Shown: positions 1 through 11,989, counted from the first letter of the stretch. The stretch is 64,000 nt of DNA from Siphonodentalium dalli (GCA_032622095.1 CP136066.1:167908664-167972663), one strand, 5' to 3'. The notes: generated by a model from the letters alone, not told the origin. Translations and numbers: made by a program.

Positions 1-310
1 CTTGCTGCATTTAGTGCGACCGCTTGTCCTGTTGAGGTTGAGATCTTAGAGTGAAAGATTTGAAAACTGAGGCTGCCACAATACGGAATTAAGGTCCGAC
101 CTATATGGAATTATTTACGGACTTGAACACTGACTTAAATATGAGAAACTAATGCTGAATCGGTCAATGAGAACGGGACAACCCGCCCAAAGATAAATCG
201 CCCACGAAACAAGCCACCAGACACAGAATATACAGCATATTAACAAAGAGCTTAATAATTATGAAGCATGAGTACATGTACAAGTCCAGATAAGTAGGGG
301 GTGAGTATTA
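1..310. other. No recognisable feature
   Basis: AT-rich sequence without a convincing exon, RNA gene or repeat that I can name. It ends where the 50-bp tandem array begins. Confidence 0.5.
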
Positions 311-930
311 CAAGGAGATAGACCATCTTTATACACCGGTAACTCTATAACACATGCTTACAAAGAGATAGACCATCTTTATACCCGGTAACTCTATAAC
401 ACATGCTTACAAAGAGATAGACCATATTTATACCCCGGTAACTCTATAACACATGCTTACAAAGAAATAGACCATCTTTATACCCCGGTAACTATATAGC
501 ACATGCTTACACAGAGATAGACCATCTGTATACCCCGGTAACTCTATAACACATGCTTACAACGAGATACACCATCTTTATACCCAGGTAACTCTATAAC
601 ACATACTTACAAAGAGATAGACCATCTTTATACCCCGGTAACTCTATAACACATGCTTACAACGAGATACACCATCTTTATACCCAGGTAACTCTATAAC
701 ACATGCTTACAAAGAGATATACCATCTTTATATCCAGGTAACTCTATAACACATGCTTACAAAGAGATAGACCATCTGTATACCCCGGTAACTCTATAAC
801 ACATGCTTACAAAGAGATATACCATCTTTATACCCTGGTAACTCTATAACACATGCTTACAAAGAGATAGACCATCTGTATACCCCGGTAACTATATAAC
901 ACATGCTTACAAAGAGATAGACCATCTTTA
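311..930. repeat. 50-bp tandem satellite, about 12 copies
   Basis: Direct repeats of one 50-bp unit run head to tail from here to the edge of a palindromic element. Each unit contains 'gagatagaccatctttata', then 'ccccggtaactctataac' and 'acatgcttac'. Copies differ by a few substitutions and occasional 1-bp indels. There are no unique spacers, so this is a minisatellite and not a CRISPR array. The last copy stops in mid-unit, followed within about 25 bp by the 69-bp palindrome at 956-1024, so the palindromic element probably inserted into or beside the array. Confidence 0.9.
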
Positions 931-955
931 ACAATTATAAAGACCAATTTTTTAG

Positions 956-1024
956 GCCACTGCATTCTCTTATATATGCAAGGCGACCTATGGTCGACTC
1001 GCATATATAAGAGAATGCATTGGC
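956..1024. repeat. 69-bp palindrome, copy 1 of 4
   Basis: Two arms of about 33 bp pair around a 3-nt centre; the arm core is 'gcattctcttatatatgc'. Two or three positions differ between the arms. The right flank 'cacaggg' is shared with the copies at 20906 and 25556, and it appears reversed on the left of the copy at 20693. This marks a dispersed hairpin element and not a chance palindrome. Confidence 0.85.
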
Positions 1025-1321
1025 ACAGGGTTTTCGCAACACAGGAAGCTCCCGGGTTAAGCATTGAGATGTGGGACCAAAAACGTACCAATAGCTAAGC
1101 CGTATCCGTCTCACGTGATACGATCGCCTTACTTCCGCCAGGACTCCTACACCATATCCAACGGACTACGCCCTCACGGCAAACATGGTGCCACATTGGG
1201 GGATTCTTACCCCTCTCAGTGGGGCGGTAGACCTATTCTACCCACCCCCCGGCGCACACGCGGCATATATAATTGGAATTGTATATGCTCGTCGTCATTA
1301 TATTGACCACTGTGTCATGTA

Positions 1322-1428
1322 CAGTAATGCCATAAATAATCGACTCCTTAACCACAGCAGAATTATGGGTAACTTTTCAGAATTTAGTCGGAAATATGGT
1401 TTGTTGCGAATCATCGGAAAGCTCTCGG
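1322..1428. mobile_element. Half of a TA-flanked foldback element
   Basis: The stretch begins with TA then 'cagtaatgcc' and matches the left arm of the complete foldbacks at 29082-29304 and 30180-30391, through 'ttaaccacagcagaattatg' to 'cggaaagctctc'. The right arm is missing: after about 1428 the sequence diverges. It is a solo arm left by deletion or recombination. Confidence 0.7.
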
Positions 1429-1852
1429 AACATAAAATAATTGGAGAACCAAATCACACCGTTTCGCAATATAGTTCTTTGGTTCTAGATGGACTTTCAT
1501 AACATAAGGTACGAAATTACACAAATGTTGTTCGATATTTTGTATGCTTAATAAGGCCTACATGTTGCTCTGTTCGCTCAGTATGTATATTTATATCACG
1601 GAAGTCCACCTAATGTGGGTAAAATGTCGGCGGTATCAGAGGTCTTACCGAATCATCAATGGAGGTAAATCTTGCATGGCGTTTGTAAATCTGGGTCAAT
1701 CTTTTAGATATATTCTCCTCTTAGTGATGAGTAGTTCCCATAGGAAATGTTCAGATAATAAGTTCAACAGAAAGGTCGTTTGTTGGACGTATTATCCGAA
1801 CATTTCCCACCAAAGAATATGAATCCTTCTGCAATTTTATTAGCGTTTCGTC

Positions 1853-2109
1853 GGCGGCCTGGTTGGTCAGTTGGTAAGGGGTACAACTCCAAGCCGTCTC
1901 GCCCTCCTGCGCTGGCGAAAATGGTTCAAATCCACATGTTTCCATCGTGGACTTTGTAACTCGAAATCGTTATCTGGTGGAGTTTTCAATTACTCGCCGC
2001 GCATAGTCGCCAAGTTTATAAGCCATTGAAATCACTGTTAGATTAGCCGTAAGTGTGCGGATTTCCCCCACTACTAACACTGACAATGTCGTGATATGGC
2101 CTTAAATCC

Positions 2110-2139
<30 letters not shown>
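1853..2139 (+). mobile_element. tRNA-derived SINE with target-site duplication
   Basis: The head is tRNA-like: an A-box-like 'tggtcagttgg' near 1864 and a B-box-like 'ggttcaaatcc' near 1923 have the spacing of a pol III promoter. A body follows containing 'gtgatatggcctta', then a (CAAT)n-type tail at about 2108-2139. A 14-bp direct repeat, 'attagcgtttcgtc' at 1839-1852 and 'attagcttttcgtc' at 2140-2153, brackets it as an imperfect target-site duplication. The 3' domain resembles molluscan SINEs from memory; family assignment needs a repeat-library search. Confidence 0.75.
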
Positions 2140-2141
<2 letters not shown>

Positions 2142-3337
2142 TAGCTTTTCGTCTGAATGACGTGTGCTCTGATTACCTGAGCATCCCTCCAGATGAATAC
2201 TAAACCATTCCCATGTATACTGTTATAACTGATGGGAGAATCAATTTTAATAGAAAGGGTTACAGTAGACCTAAATGGTGTACACACATCTATTGAGGTT
2301 AAACTGTTGTAAATGGGGTTCGGAGTAACATCTAACGGATGCGGGGTATATTGGAGAGAATAAAATAGACACTGGGCCCTGATTGGTCATAATAGCCTTG
2401 TGTGCTTTTTGCATAAACAAAATCATCACACCTTTTCCATGTGGCAAAATAGCCATTGGCACAGAAATTAATCGTTTGGAGTGAAATTTGAATTGTTTGG
2501 TGTGGTCTAAAATATGACAGTATTTTTTTATGCGGTTCTGACACTGGTTACGAAAGCACAATATTTAAAGGCGAATTCCCTGCTAGACGGACATGATTTT
2601 TTTTTGCGTAAAAAGTTTCCCCAAATGTAAATTTTTTCAGATTTAAAGAAAATTTTGACCCAAAATTTATATTGCCAACAGTTTACGCTAAACGTTAGCA
2701 CTGCGGCCTATGGGAAACATTTACACCAGTGTAACCTAGAGGGCGAGACCATTAAACAGATATAGGGGACATACCACGCGTAGTCCACCCGCAAAGAAGA
2801 ACGTTAAACACACGTCGTGTACATACGTCTCCATAAGATGTTGTGTGTAACCATGGCAATGCACTGCTAAAATTGGAACAAATACCATACCGCCGTAGTA
2901 CGGGCGTGGCTGTTGAGTTAGAGTCTGTTGACTGTTGTAGCGGTAACTTGTGTGTTGGAATTGCTCAAGTCGGATCGGCGCAAGATGGCTGGTTTTAATT
3001 CTGCCGCGACCTTCATTAAGATCGCATTCTTTCTGTTTCTCTTGGGGACCATATTATTCATAGTTGGATTGTCCACGAATGTTTGGAAAACGTATTATGG
3101 TAGAACAGACAACATATGGCAAACTGGGAAAGTTGGTGAATTTCAGATCGGATTATGGAAATATATTGTATGTCATATCCAAGGCAATTGCAACAGGGGC
3201 ACAGAATTCAGCAAAGGAACAACATATGGTACGTTATATTGATATGTTGTAAAATAGATTTCCACGCCATATTAAAATGCGGTTGTATAAAATCGTATTC
3301 AGTGGAATTATTTTAGAAAGGCTTATTCCAGAGTAAT
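1910..3337. repeat. Duplicated first-exon block, copy A
   Basis: This block reappears at 3861-4797. Shared landmarks in order are the SINE body, 'gaatgacgtgtgctctgatt', 'taccacgcgtagtccacc', 'acgtctccataagatg', exon 1 of the claudin-like gene, and the start of its intron. Copy A carries extra sequence at about 2298-2737 that copy B lacks, either an insertion here or a deletion there. Duplication of the flank as well as the exon means each first exon has its own putative promoter. Confidence 0.85.
2985..3228 (+). CDS. Claudin-like tetraspan protein, alternative exon 1A
   Basis: This is the first coding exon of a claudin/PMP22-type membrane protein. It begins with ATG in a good Kozak context (A at -3, G at +4) and ends at G|GTACGT in phase 1, which fits exon 2 at 17790. 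It encodes residues 1-81 plus one base: a short N-terminus, membrane segment 1 (about residues 10-32), and extracellular loop 1 with Trp34, Gly56-Leu57-Trp58, Cys63 and Cys69. That is the W-GLW-C-C signature of claudins, in which the two cysteines form a disulfide and the loop sets paracellular selectivity. The frame is open upstream but has no earlier ATG. A near-identical exon lies 1.5 kb downstream; they may be alternative first exons, or one may be an unused duplicate. Function as a septate or tight junction component is inferred from family. Confidence 0.8.
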
Positions 3338-3479
3338 TTTTCACCACAACCTGGACGAGTACAAGAGAAACACATACTGTACACAACATTGTATAATGAC
3401 ATTTTTATTATCCATCTGCATGTTATCCAAATTTTGGGAATAAAAATGTTATGGTAATTTTTGGTATTTTTGGGCACTT

Positions 3480-3850
3480 AATTCTCTATAAAAATCTGTA
3501 TTTGATAATCAGAAAGCATGATTTGGAAAAGTAAACACGGAAGTGGAAAAAACTCAATGCGGTAGTGAAATATCTGCTAAATCAACCAGTGTTGCGCGCG
3601 CACCCAATTTCACCGATTCATTTCGCAATAGAGTTAAGTTGTGACGTCACGGAGTCCCGATAAAAAGTCCCATTGCACACTTGGGAGTCCAATGTGATTT
3701 TCGGGAGTCCAATATGACTTTTTTCCCGGATTATCACGTGACGGCTTTTGCCAAATCGGAAATAGTGTTAGTTAAGGGATGGATAATAATTCCTGGTTCT
3801 AAAGTGTACGTAAAGAGTCGGGCAATGTGCCCATTATATAAATGCAATAC
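3480..3850. repeat. Dispersed repeat, inverted copy at 11990-12295
   Basis: The stretch includes 'aatttcaccgattcatttcg', 'gtgacgtcacgga' and 'cccattgcacacttgggag'. The same series occurs in reverse orientation at 11990-12295. It lies directly before the truncated SINE that starts copy B of the first-exon block, so it may mark the duplication junction or a later insertion into the SINE. Confidence 0.65.
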
Positions 3851-3860
3851 GCGCCTATCC

Positions 3861-4797
3861 AGCGCTGGCGATAAGGGTTCAAATCCACATGTTTCGATCG
3901 TGGACTTTGTAACTCTAAATCGTAATCTGGTGGAGTTTCCAGTTAAAATAGCTGTTAGATTAGCCGTAAGTGTTCGGATTTCCTCCACCACTAACCCTGG
4001 CAATATCGTGATATGGCCTTAGTTGCTGAAAGCTACATTAAACCCCAATCTATCAATCAATCAATTAGCTTTTCGTCTGAATGACGTGTGCTCTGATTAC
4101 CTGAGCATCCCTCCAGATGAATACTAAACCATTCCAATGTATACTGTTATAACTTATAGGAGAATCAATTTAGTGTATATAGGATTACAGTAGACCTAAA
4201 TTCTGTACACACATATATTGAGAGTGAGACCACTACACAGATATACATGTAGGGAACATACCACGCGTAGTCCACCAGCAAAGAAGAACGTTAAACACAT
4301 ATATACGCCGCGTACATACGTCTCCATAAGATGTTGTGAGTAATCATGGCAACGCACTGCTAAAATTGGAACAAAAAAACATACCGCCGTAGCACGGGTG
4401 TGGCTGTTGGGTTAGAGTCTGTTCGTGTTGACTGTTGTAGCGGTAACTTGTGTGTTGGAATTGCTCAAGTCGGATCGGCGCAAGATGGCTGGTTTTAATT
4501 CTGCCGCGACCTTCATTAAGATCGCATTCTTTCTGTTTCTCTTGGGGACCATATTATTCATAATTGGATTGTCCACGAATGTTTGGAAAACGTATTATGG
4601 TAGAATTACAAGCAACACATGGAATGGGAAAGTTGTTGGTGAATATCAGATCGGATTATGGAAATTTATTGTATGTCATGTCCAAGGCAATTGCAACAGG
4701 GGCACAGAATTCGGCGATGGAACCTACGGTACGTTATATTGATATGTTGTAAAATAGATTTTTCACGCCATATTATTTAGAAAGACTTATTCCACAG
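3861..4797. repeat. Duplicated first-exon block, copy B, with 5'-truncated SINE
   Basis: Counterpart of 1910-3337. It starts inside the SINE at 'gcgctggcga', keeps the B-box 'gggttcaaatcc' and the SINE tail to about 4063, then the shared upstream flank and exon 1B. Its SINE keeps 'ttgctgaaagctacattaaa', which copy A has lost, so neither block descends unaltered from the other. The SINE sits at the same place in both, so it was present before the duplication. Confidence 0.85.
4485..4728 (+). CDS. Claudin-like tetraspan protein, alternative exon 1B
   Basis: The exon has the same 244-nt length, start context, phase-1 end and GTACGT donor as exon 1A. The first 40 residues differ only at position 27 (Val to Ile). 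Differences cluster in extracellular loop 1 between Trp34 and the GLW motif, plus a short segment after Cys70; two in-frame indels compensate each other. Signature residues here are Trp34, Gly57-Leu58-Trp59, Cys64 and Cys70. Joined to exons 2 and 3 it also gives 181 residues. Its own 5' flank is duplicated with it, so promoter choice would select the isoform. It lies nearer to exon 2 than exon 1A; a transcript from 1A would have to skip it, which is natural because a first exon has no acceptor site. Confidence 0.8.
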
Positions 4798-4799
4798 TG

Positions 4800-5450
4800 T
4801 CTGAACGGACTGAATGTGTGCTGTCATCTCGGGACCTTTGTCGGAGACTCGGCGATTGCCGTTTTGGTTTTTGGTTTATTTTCGTTTCAGTCGACCATTA
4901 GGCCGTATCGCGACGGAAACTACCGGCCGAATCGTCGGACACCTTAATGTGTAAACTATTAATTTTATCATGACCAATCCACGCTATTACATGTATATCT
5001 CTAAATGTTGCAGAAATGTAGAAGAAGGGTATGAAATTTTGTTGTTGTTGAATACGTAAATGAGATTTCAGACCTTAATTCTATTTTAGGGCAAGGTTAT
5101 CCCATCTTCCGAAAAGTATTACATATTGGTACTTAGGACTTCTACGAGTTAAGCTATAAACTCTATCCACCAGAACAACAAAATTGATTTTGGACACTTT
5201 TGGAAGCCCCATGTGACCAAGTACACCACTTTGGTCAAGAGGGTTTCCAATATTATGTATTTAAACGAGTACCATCGTCATTGTAAACAATTCTGATCGA
5301 GAGATGGACTTATTTATCATGCACACCATTATGTCTTGTCTCCGCAATAACTTGCACAGATACGTGAATCCAATAACGTTCGCTATATATGCGTGGATAA
5401 CAACCCCGCGCTTACCTGGATTAGATCCTGTTTCGCCATCGTTTACGTTC
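4800..5450. other. Intron sequence, nothing recognised
   Basis: AT-rich sequence following exon 1B with no exon, RNA gene or named repeat that I can support. Confidence 0.5.
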
Positions 5451-5452
5451 AC

Positions 5453-5681
5453 TTGACCCTTTATTTATTAAATGTATTCTCCTATCAGTTATAAAAGTAT
5501 ACCATTGGAATGGTCTATTATTCATTTGGAGGGGTGCTCAGGATATATAAGCAGAAGACAGACAGGCGAATAGATAATAGAAGTGCATAAGAATACATAC
5601 CCATAGTCATTTGTTGAACTTATTATCAGAACGTTTCTTAAGGAACTACTCGTCAATGAGTATTTAGGATAAAAAGGTTGA
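5453..5681. mobile_element. TTAA-type MITE with TTGA flanks
   Basis: It begins TTGA then 'ccctttatttattaaatg' and ends 'tatttaggataaaaagg' then TTGA. Internal landmarks ('gttgaacttattatcagaac', 'cgtcaatgag') match copies at 17983-18226, 19063-20075 and 41128-41402. TTAA-like 4-bp target duplications point to a non-autonomous piggyBac-type element; the family call is inferred from the target site and termini only. Confidence 0.6.
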
Positions 5682-5830
5682 TGCCCCATGTACATAATCA
5701 ATTGGGCCATCGATCCCCAACCAATCGCCGATACGGAATGAATTCGCTTCATTTCAATTGCCATACATGTACATTGTACATGTACGTTACTCGTCGCTAT
5801 ATATCATTGCGAGCGGCAAGCACATATATA

Positions 5831-8800
5831 GTCTGGTCGATAAAAGGTTTGACCTAGAAAAAATTTGGACTAAGTTGGTTTGTATATCATTTTGAAGAGG
5901 AATATATCCTCCATAACATATCCAAAATCCGCTAAAATCCGCTTTGAGCATTTTTTGTAATTCAAGATGGCGTCCAAGATGGCTGCCATTTTCCTATAAG
6001 TCAGCTTGATGCAATTATAGTGAGAACATCTTGTCATATGTATACACATGTATACATTTTTGTGAAGCTAAGACATAACGCCACCTTTATTTGCCAAAAT
6101 TGGAACTCCCCGTCCAAGATGGCCGCTAAAATGGCGACCGGAAGTGAAATTTTTACGTTTTTTTTAATATTATCTTTAAGATAAGTTTCCGTGGTTTGGA
6201 ACTGGTTGAGAATTTTACTTTTATTTTGTATTTAACATGTTAACTGACCATTGGGGCAATATAATATGCTGTTCGTGAGGTACACACCCCTTCTGATCAC
6301 TCAAAAATTCGATTTTACAAAACGCGGTATAACATTTCACAAAAGATCCCCAAGATTCTAATCATATTTCATCAAGAAGTGGGAAAAACTGTGCAATGTA
6401 ACTGATCCATTCTATATCTTATTGATATTGGAACTCAATGGTACCAAAATTGTCACTTTGGCTCAAAATGGCTGCCAAAATGGCCGCCAAAATTTGGGAA
6501 ATGGTAATTATTATCCCAGCGTGCCACGCAACCGCTTACAAGTTATGGTGATGCACACGGTTGACTATTATGTCTTATATAGCTTGAGTACTAACATTTC
6601 TGATGCACCTTTGGTATTTTGTTACAATTTTAACCACTGAAATTACAAGAATTATTTGAAATTTTCTGTCACAATCCTGATATCAAAATCGGCAAAAAAT
6701 CGCTGTTCAGGTTTGAGCCATTTTTTGAAAGTCAAATGGAACCATGTTTGGTATCAAAGATGTTTATTGTTTTGATATGTGTTTCATGTGTCACACTGAG
6801 TTGTTTTAGACAAAATTACTCAAGATGGCTTCCAAAATGGCAACCAAGTTTGGTAAACATTATTATATACATTTACATATGTGTATATACGTGGTGTATA
6901 TGTATACATAATCAATTGTGACTCACGTGCTACTTAATTAACTAAATGTTCTATTCTGATTGTCCCGGTACCCTACGAGTCATGACAAATTCATTTTGAT
7001 GAATGCAATACGGGTTTTGTCTAAAACTTCCTTGTTTTTGAACGGAAATGGGCAGAACGTAGAAACCGAACTGAGATGGATCATATTATGTGGCTATTCT
7101 GGTCCATTAGCATCAACATTGATCAACTTAATACAGTTTGTATGTCTGTTGACTGTCTGGTTATAGGCGATGTGAGTAGGTATACATGGAATTATTGTAT
7201 TCATGAATGGTGTGAATAGTTATACAACGTGTGACTATATGGCCATGGATGGGGTGTCCATAGTGAGATGTATAGGTATATAAGGAGTAGCTGTATGCTG
7301 ATGTGTGAGGTGAACATGTTTACAGCGAGTGGCTGTCTGGTCATTGAAGTGGTGTATGGTCATAACGAGAGCAGCTACACTGTCCTGTATGTATACATGG
7401 AGTGACTGTGTGGTCAGTGGTGGGCTGTACATATGTACATTGGGTGGATGTATTGTCATGGGCGGGTGTTGGATGTATGGTAATGGATGGGTGTATGTAT
7501 ACATAGGGTGTGGTTGTGTGGTTATGGGCAATGTGTATATGTGTACATGGAATGACTGCACGGTCATTGTTGAAGTGTATATGCATACCTGGAGTAGAAT
7601 TTGATGGCCATTGGCAGCTAGTGTATATAGAGAGCAACCTCATGGTGATGGATGGGATGTATATGTTAATATGTACTATTGTATTGTCATCGGTGGTGTG
7701 TACAAGCATACAGTAACTAGCTGAATGCTCGTGGAGAGGGTGTATATGTATACAGCGAGTGGCTGAATTGTCACGATTGAGCTGTATATGCAAGTCTGAA
7801 GTGTACGAATGGCCGTGTGTGCGGGGTATTGGTATATCTAAAAGGGTTGTATGGCCATTGGTGAGGTATATATATACACACCTGTAGTGACGCTGTGGTC
7901 ATGGGTGAGGTGTATATGTATATCACGAGTGACTACATGGCCATGGCACGGCCAATATGTACATAGGTATATGGGGATTGACAGTATGACAAAATTAATG
8001 GTGGGGTGAATTGATATACAAGGAGTGACTATGATCACGACTGTTGTTTATGCGTATACAGCGAGAAGCTGAAATGTCATGGGTCAGGTGTATATGCAAG
8101 TCTGGAGTATATCAATGGCCGTATGCGCGGTACGAGACATTGATATATCTAGAAGGGCTGTAATGCCACCTTTGTGAGGTTATATGTATATACCTAGAGT
8201 GACTCTATGGTTTTGGGTTGGGTGTATATGTATATCTTGAGTGGCTATATGGTCATGGGTGTCGCAAATATGTATATATACAGGGAGTGAGACTGTATGA
8301 CCATTGGTGAGGCAAATAGATATACAAGACGTAATATATGACAATGGATGTAGCGAACAGGTATGGAGTGACTGTATGGTCATCGGTTAGGTGTACATGT
8401 ATATATTTAGTGGCTGTATAGCTATGCATGTGGCAAATACATATACATGGAGTGACTGTATGGCCTATGGTTATGTGAATAGGCATACAAGAGGTTACTT
8501 TGTGTTCATGTATGTAGTGAATATGTATACAGGTCGTGTGAGGTGTAGGAGCATACCTGGTGTGTCTGCAGTGTTATTCACGGCTATATGGCCATGCGTT
8601 GGTGTGGGTACCCAATTGTGGCTGTATGGTAATGGGTGAGGTGTATGTCTATACAGCGAGTGGCACATGGCCATTTACGTGGTATTCATGTATGTATAAA
8701 TGGAGTGACTGCATGCTCATGTGTGATTTCTACTGGTGCACCTTTGGGTGGCTATCACTTTCCACAATAACTCAAGGATATGTTAATCGATAGAGGTAAT

Positions 8801-10148
8801 ATCAGAGTGTTCTCTACATTAATTGCGTTTTATATGCAATGTGAAGAAAACGGTTTTCCTGACAATAGTTTATAAGTTTTTGATGCTAATGGGCCAGAGT
8901 AGCCACATAATATGATACCTGTCAGTTCAGGTTCAACATTCCGTCCGTTTCCGTAAAAAACATGGACATAATCCCAAAAGAGGTGTTCGGCAAAATTCAT
9001 ACTGCATCCCTTAAAATTAATTTATCGTTTTGGGACAACCATAATATTAGATTAAGTTGTCAATTGATTAAGTAACACATGTTTAATAACCAAGTGAGTC
9101 ACAATTTGCTACAATTTCGGAACAGCCGAGAATAATGTTCGGAATATAAACTTTTTACTAAATTTGGTTACCATTTTGCATGTAATCTTGAGTAATATTG
9201 TCTAAAATACCACACTATGCCATATTTGAGGCATATCAAAATAAAAAGAACCTTTGATACTAAAGATAGTGATTTTTTAGCAGAGTTTGATGCTGTTTGT
9301 GATAGAAAAATCCATAATTCTGGTAATTTCAGAATGTTAAATAGTAAAAATTAATAAAGGTGCATAAGAAATGTTGGTATTCAATGTATATAATATGGAA
9401 TAGTCATTTGTGTACATCACCATAAATTGTAAGCGGTTGCATGGCACGTTGGGATAATAATTAACATTTTTCCATATTTTGGCGGCCATTTTGACACCCA
9501 TTTTGAGCCAAAGTGACAATTTTGGTACCATTGAGTTCGAATATCAATAAGATATAGAATGGATCACTTACATTGCACAGTTCGTCCCACTTCTTGGTGA
9601 AATGTGACCAGAATCCCAAAGGGGATCTTTTGTAAAATGTTATACCGCGTTTTGTAAAATCGAATTTTTGAGTGCTCGGAAGGGTGTGGACCCCCACGAA
9701 CAGCATATATCATTGCTCCAATGGTCAGTTAAAATGCTATATACAAGATAAAGTTACAATTCTCAACCAGTTCAAAACCTCAGAAACTTATCTTAAAAGT
9801 ATTAGTAAAAACGTATAAATTCCACTTCCGGTAGCCATTTTGGCGGCCATCTTAGACGGGAAGTTTCAATTTTGGCACATAAAGATGGCGTTATGTCATA
9901 GCTTCACAAAAATGTATACAAGTGTATACATATGACTAGATGTTATCACTATAATTGCATCGAGCTGACTTATAGGAAAATGGCAGCCATCTTGGACGCC
10001 ATCTTGAATTACAAAAATTGCTCTAAGCGGATTTTAGCGGATTTTGGATATGTTATAGAGGAGAGCTTCCTCTTCAAAATGATATAAAAACCAACTTAGT
10101 CCAAATTTTTTCTAGGTTGACCATAAAAGTTGAGTTTATCGACCAGAC
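5831..10148. mobile_element. 4.3-kb foldback element with TA target site
   Basis: Two long arms (about 5831-7165 and 8820-10148) are inverted copies of each other. The ends are 'gtctggtcgata' and its complement, with TA immediately outside both. The arms contain repeated 'caaaatggccgcca'-type motifs and no intact ORF longer than about 80 codons. The centre is a minisatellite. No transposase is present, so the element is non-autonomous; TA flanks suggest mobilisation by a Tc1/mariner-like enzyme, but foldback elements of other origin cannot be excluded. It sits in intron 1 of the claudin-like gene. Confidence 0.8.
7166..8790. repeat. Minisatellite core of the foldback element
   Basis: Degenerate tandem repeats of roughly 40-50 bp carry variants of 'gagtgactgtatggtcat' followed by 'gtgaggtgtatatgtata'. 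Long open frames on both strands here are periodic translations of the repeat and not genes. The array separates the two inverted arms. Confidence 0.85.
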
Positions 10149-10149
10149 T

Positions 10150-11190
10150 AATAGCCGTGATGTTGAGTATTACCAAATGTAATACATTGTCTAAAAAGAT
10201 TCATACATGACTCGTCCTGATTGGCCAGTCGCGGGTAGTATGTGTTGCTATGGATATATGAACGTCGTTTAAAATTGTGGTCCAATCAATGTAATGCAAC
10301 CTACGACTCAAGTTGTCATAGCGCTCATAATGAAAACAAATGCACATTGGTTAATATCATGCTAGACTGGAGAAAGATATATTGAATTACAACCTGCTGA
10401 CACTAGTTTTTATTAGTTGAGTATTTTTTAATCGACTTATTTGGTTGGACTAGGGGCGGTTGGCGGGCGGGCTGGGGTCCGGGCGGGCGATCTGGCGCAC
10501 TAGCGTGCCACCAACAATATATATAGCATAGCCGCTCATTGATGGATTTTCAAATGTTTTGGTATGTGAGGTAATTGTCATGAGCGACTGCAGCACACAT
10601 AAAATCGGATCGGCCTGGGTCGGCCTCAACTTTCTAACCAGAGTTATGCCACTTGTTTCTATTCATATCAATTTTAAGTCAAATGAGTTCGAAAACCAGA
10701 TTTGTCGATTCTTTTTTACCTGAGTTACGGCCCTTAGTTTATCTATTTTACTTATCAATTTTATGAATAGTTATGTCTATTATAGCGCGATAACAGAAAC
10801 CGGTTTATTGGACTTCGCTTCGCGTCGTCCTACAACCAGTTTCCTGGTGGTAAAATTCTACTATACTATACTATATATTTATTCCTTAAATATACTCCAC
10901 GCGGAGTATAAAAGTGTAAAATTAAAACGAATGCAAATTATACATACATGTAGACTCAACGAACAGATGCTTTTCCCCATCTTAAAACTGGCTTCGATGA
11001 AATATCTGCTTCACAGTCACGGTGATCACTGTGATATCAGCTAGGTTTATAAGGTACGCTCATGCACTGGCAAAGTTGTATAGAAAACACTCTGGTGCCA
11101 GAATATGAACTGCACCGTGCATATCAGATGCATATTTGCCAAAGCTAACGACGTGAGATGTAATATGTCGGTAGTTGCCCCTAACGCGTT
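10150..11190. other. Intron sequence with repeat fragments
   Basis: No exon seen. A degenerate segment at 10600-10760 ('cgaaaaccagatttgtcg', 'gagttacggcccttag') is related to the tandem units at 32820-33190. At 11050-11160 there is a fragment of the TTA-flanked MITE family ('aaggtacgctcatgcactgg'). Confidence 0.55.
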
Positions 11191-11194
11191 GCCT

Positions 11195-11690
11195 TAAAGC
11201 CACATGGCGGTTTGCGCTTCAAAAATACAAAATAATATTATTCGCTTTTGAATAGGTCAATATATATCATAACTACCTTTCTACGAGCATTCTGTAACCC
11301 AAAAGGACAAAAGTAATGAAAAATTCAACTATAAACGCGGCGTTTAGATCCCAAACAAAAAGGGTCCTTTGCACGACACGGAACAGAAAAGAGCGTGATT
11401 GTTATATGGTACTAATAAAGAGCGTTTGTCTGTCTTCTGGCAAAAAAAAATATGAAAAATGGTGTTTTTCAAAGCATATGAAGCTGGATGACTGGGAATT
11501 CTCCACCAAACTAAGATTTAAACTATAGTCGGCATCATAAAAAAATGTACCCGATTATGACACATTGACCCGAAACAATACCTGCCGGTGAACGGGTGTA
11601 TTTATCGACCTATCGTATCCGTCCCTCCAAATTACGTAGTCAAAATTTGGAGGTCCGTTTAAGATACATGCATGCATGATTGATTCTTAT
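11195..11690. repeat. Dispersed repeat, inverted copy near 42100-42440
   Basis: Landmarks 'cacggaacagaaaagagcg', 'aataaagagcgtttgt', 'cattctgtaaccc' and 'tgtatttatcgacctatcg' recur in reverse orientation at 42100-42440. A short hairpin, 'cctccaaatt' against 'aatttggagg', lies at 11625-11663 and recurs there too. The 70-codon open frame inside it is not supported as a gene. Confidence 0.65.
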
Positions 11691-11989
11691 ATGAATGATT
11701 TGCATGCTAATATATTTACAGGCAAATTTCGATAGCAGTGCTACTAGTGGAGTTACATTTATTTTATTTCTCTGGCACATATTCCAAACATTTTGGGTCA
11801 CTTTGATTAACCCACACCTTTCAGCGAGTCGCTATGACTAACGCTGGTGTTAGTCACAGTGACTAAGTTACACAAAGAATAACTAATTGCAACACTGCCT
11901 TGAATTATTCGTAATTTTAAATCTCCATTTTATCGCAGTTCTATTGGATCTGTAATTAAATGAATGTGATGGGAGGATATAAATCATTT

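Noticed and set aside
311-930. Regular 50-bp repeats resembling a CRISPR array
   Set aside because: Units abut with no unique spacers and the context is eukaryotic; it is a minisatellite.
1853-1940. A functional tRNA gene
   Set aside because: A- and B-box motifs are present, but a cloverleaf does not form convincingly and the unit has a SINE body, tail and target duplication.
7235-8793. Long His/Thr-rich frames on both strands (up to 150 codons)
   Set aside because: Periodic translation of the minisatellite core of the foldback element.
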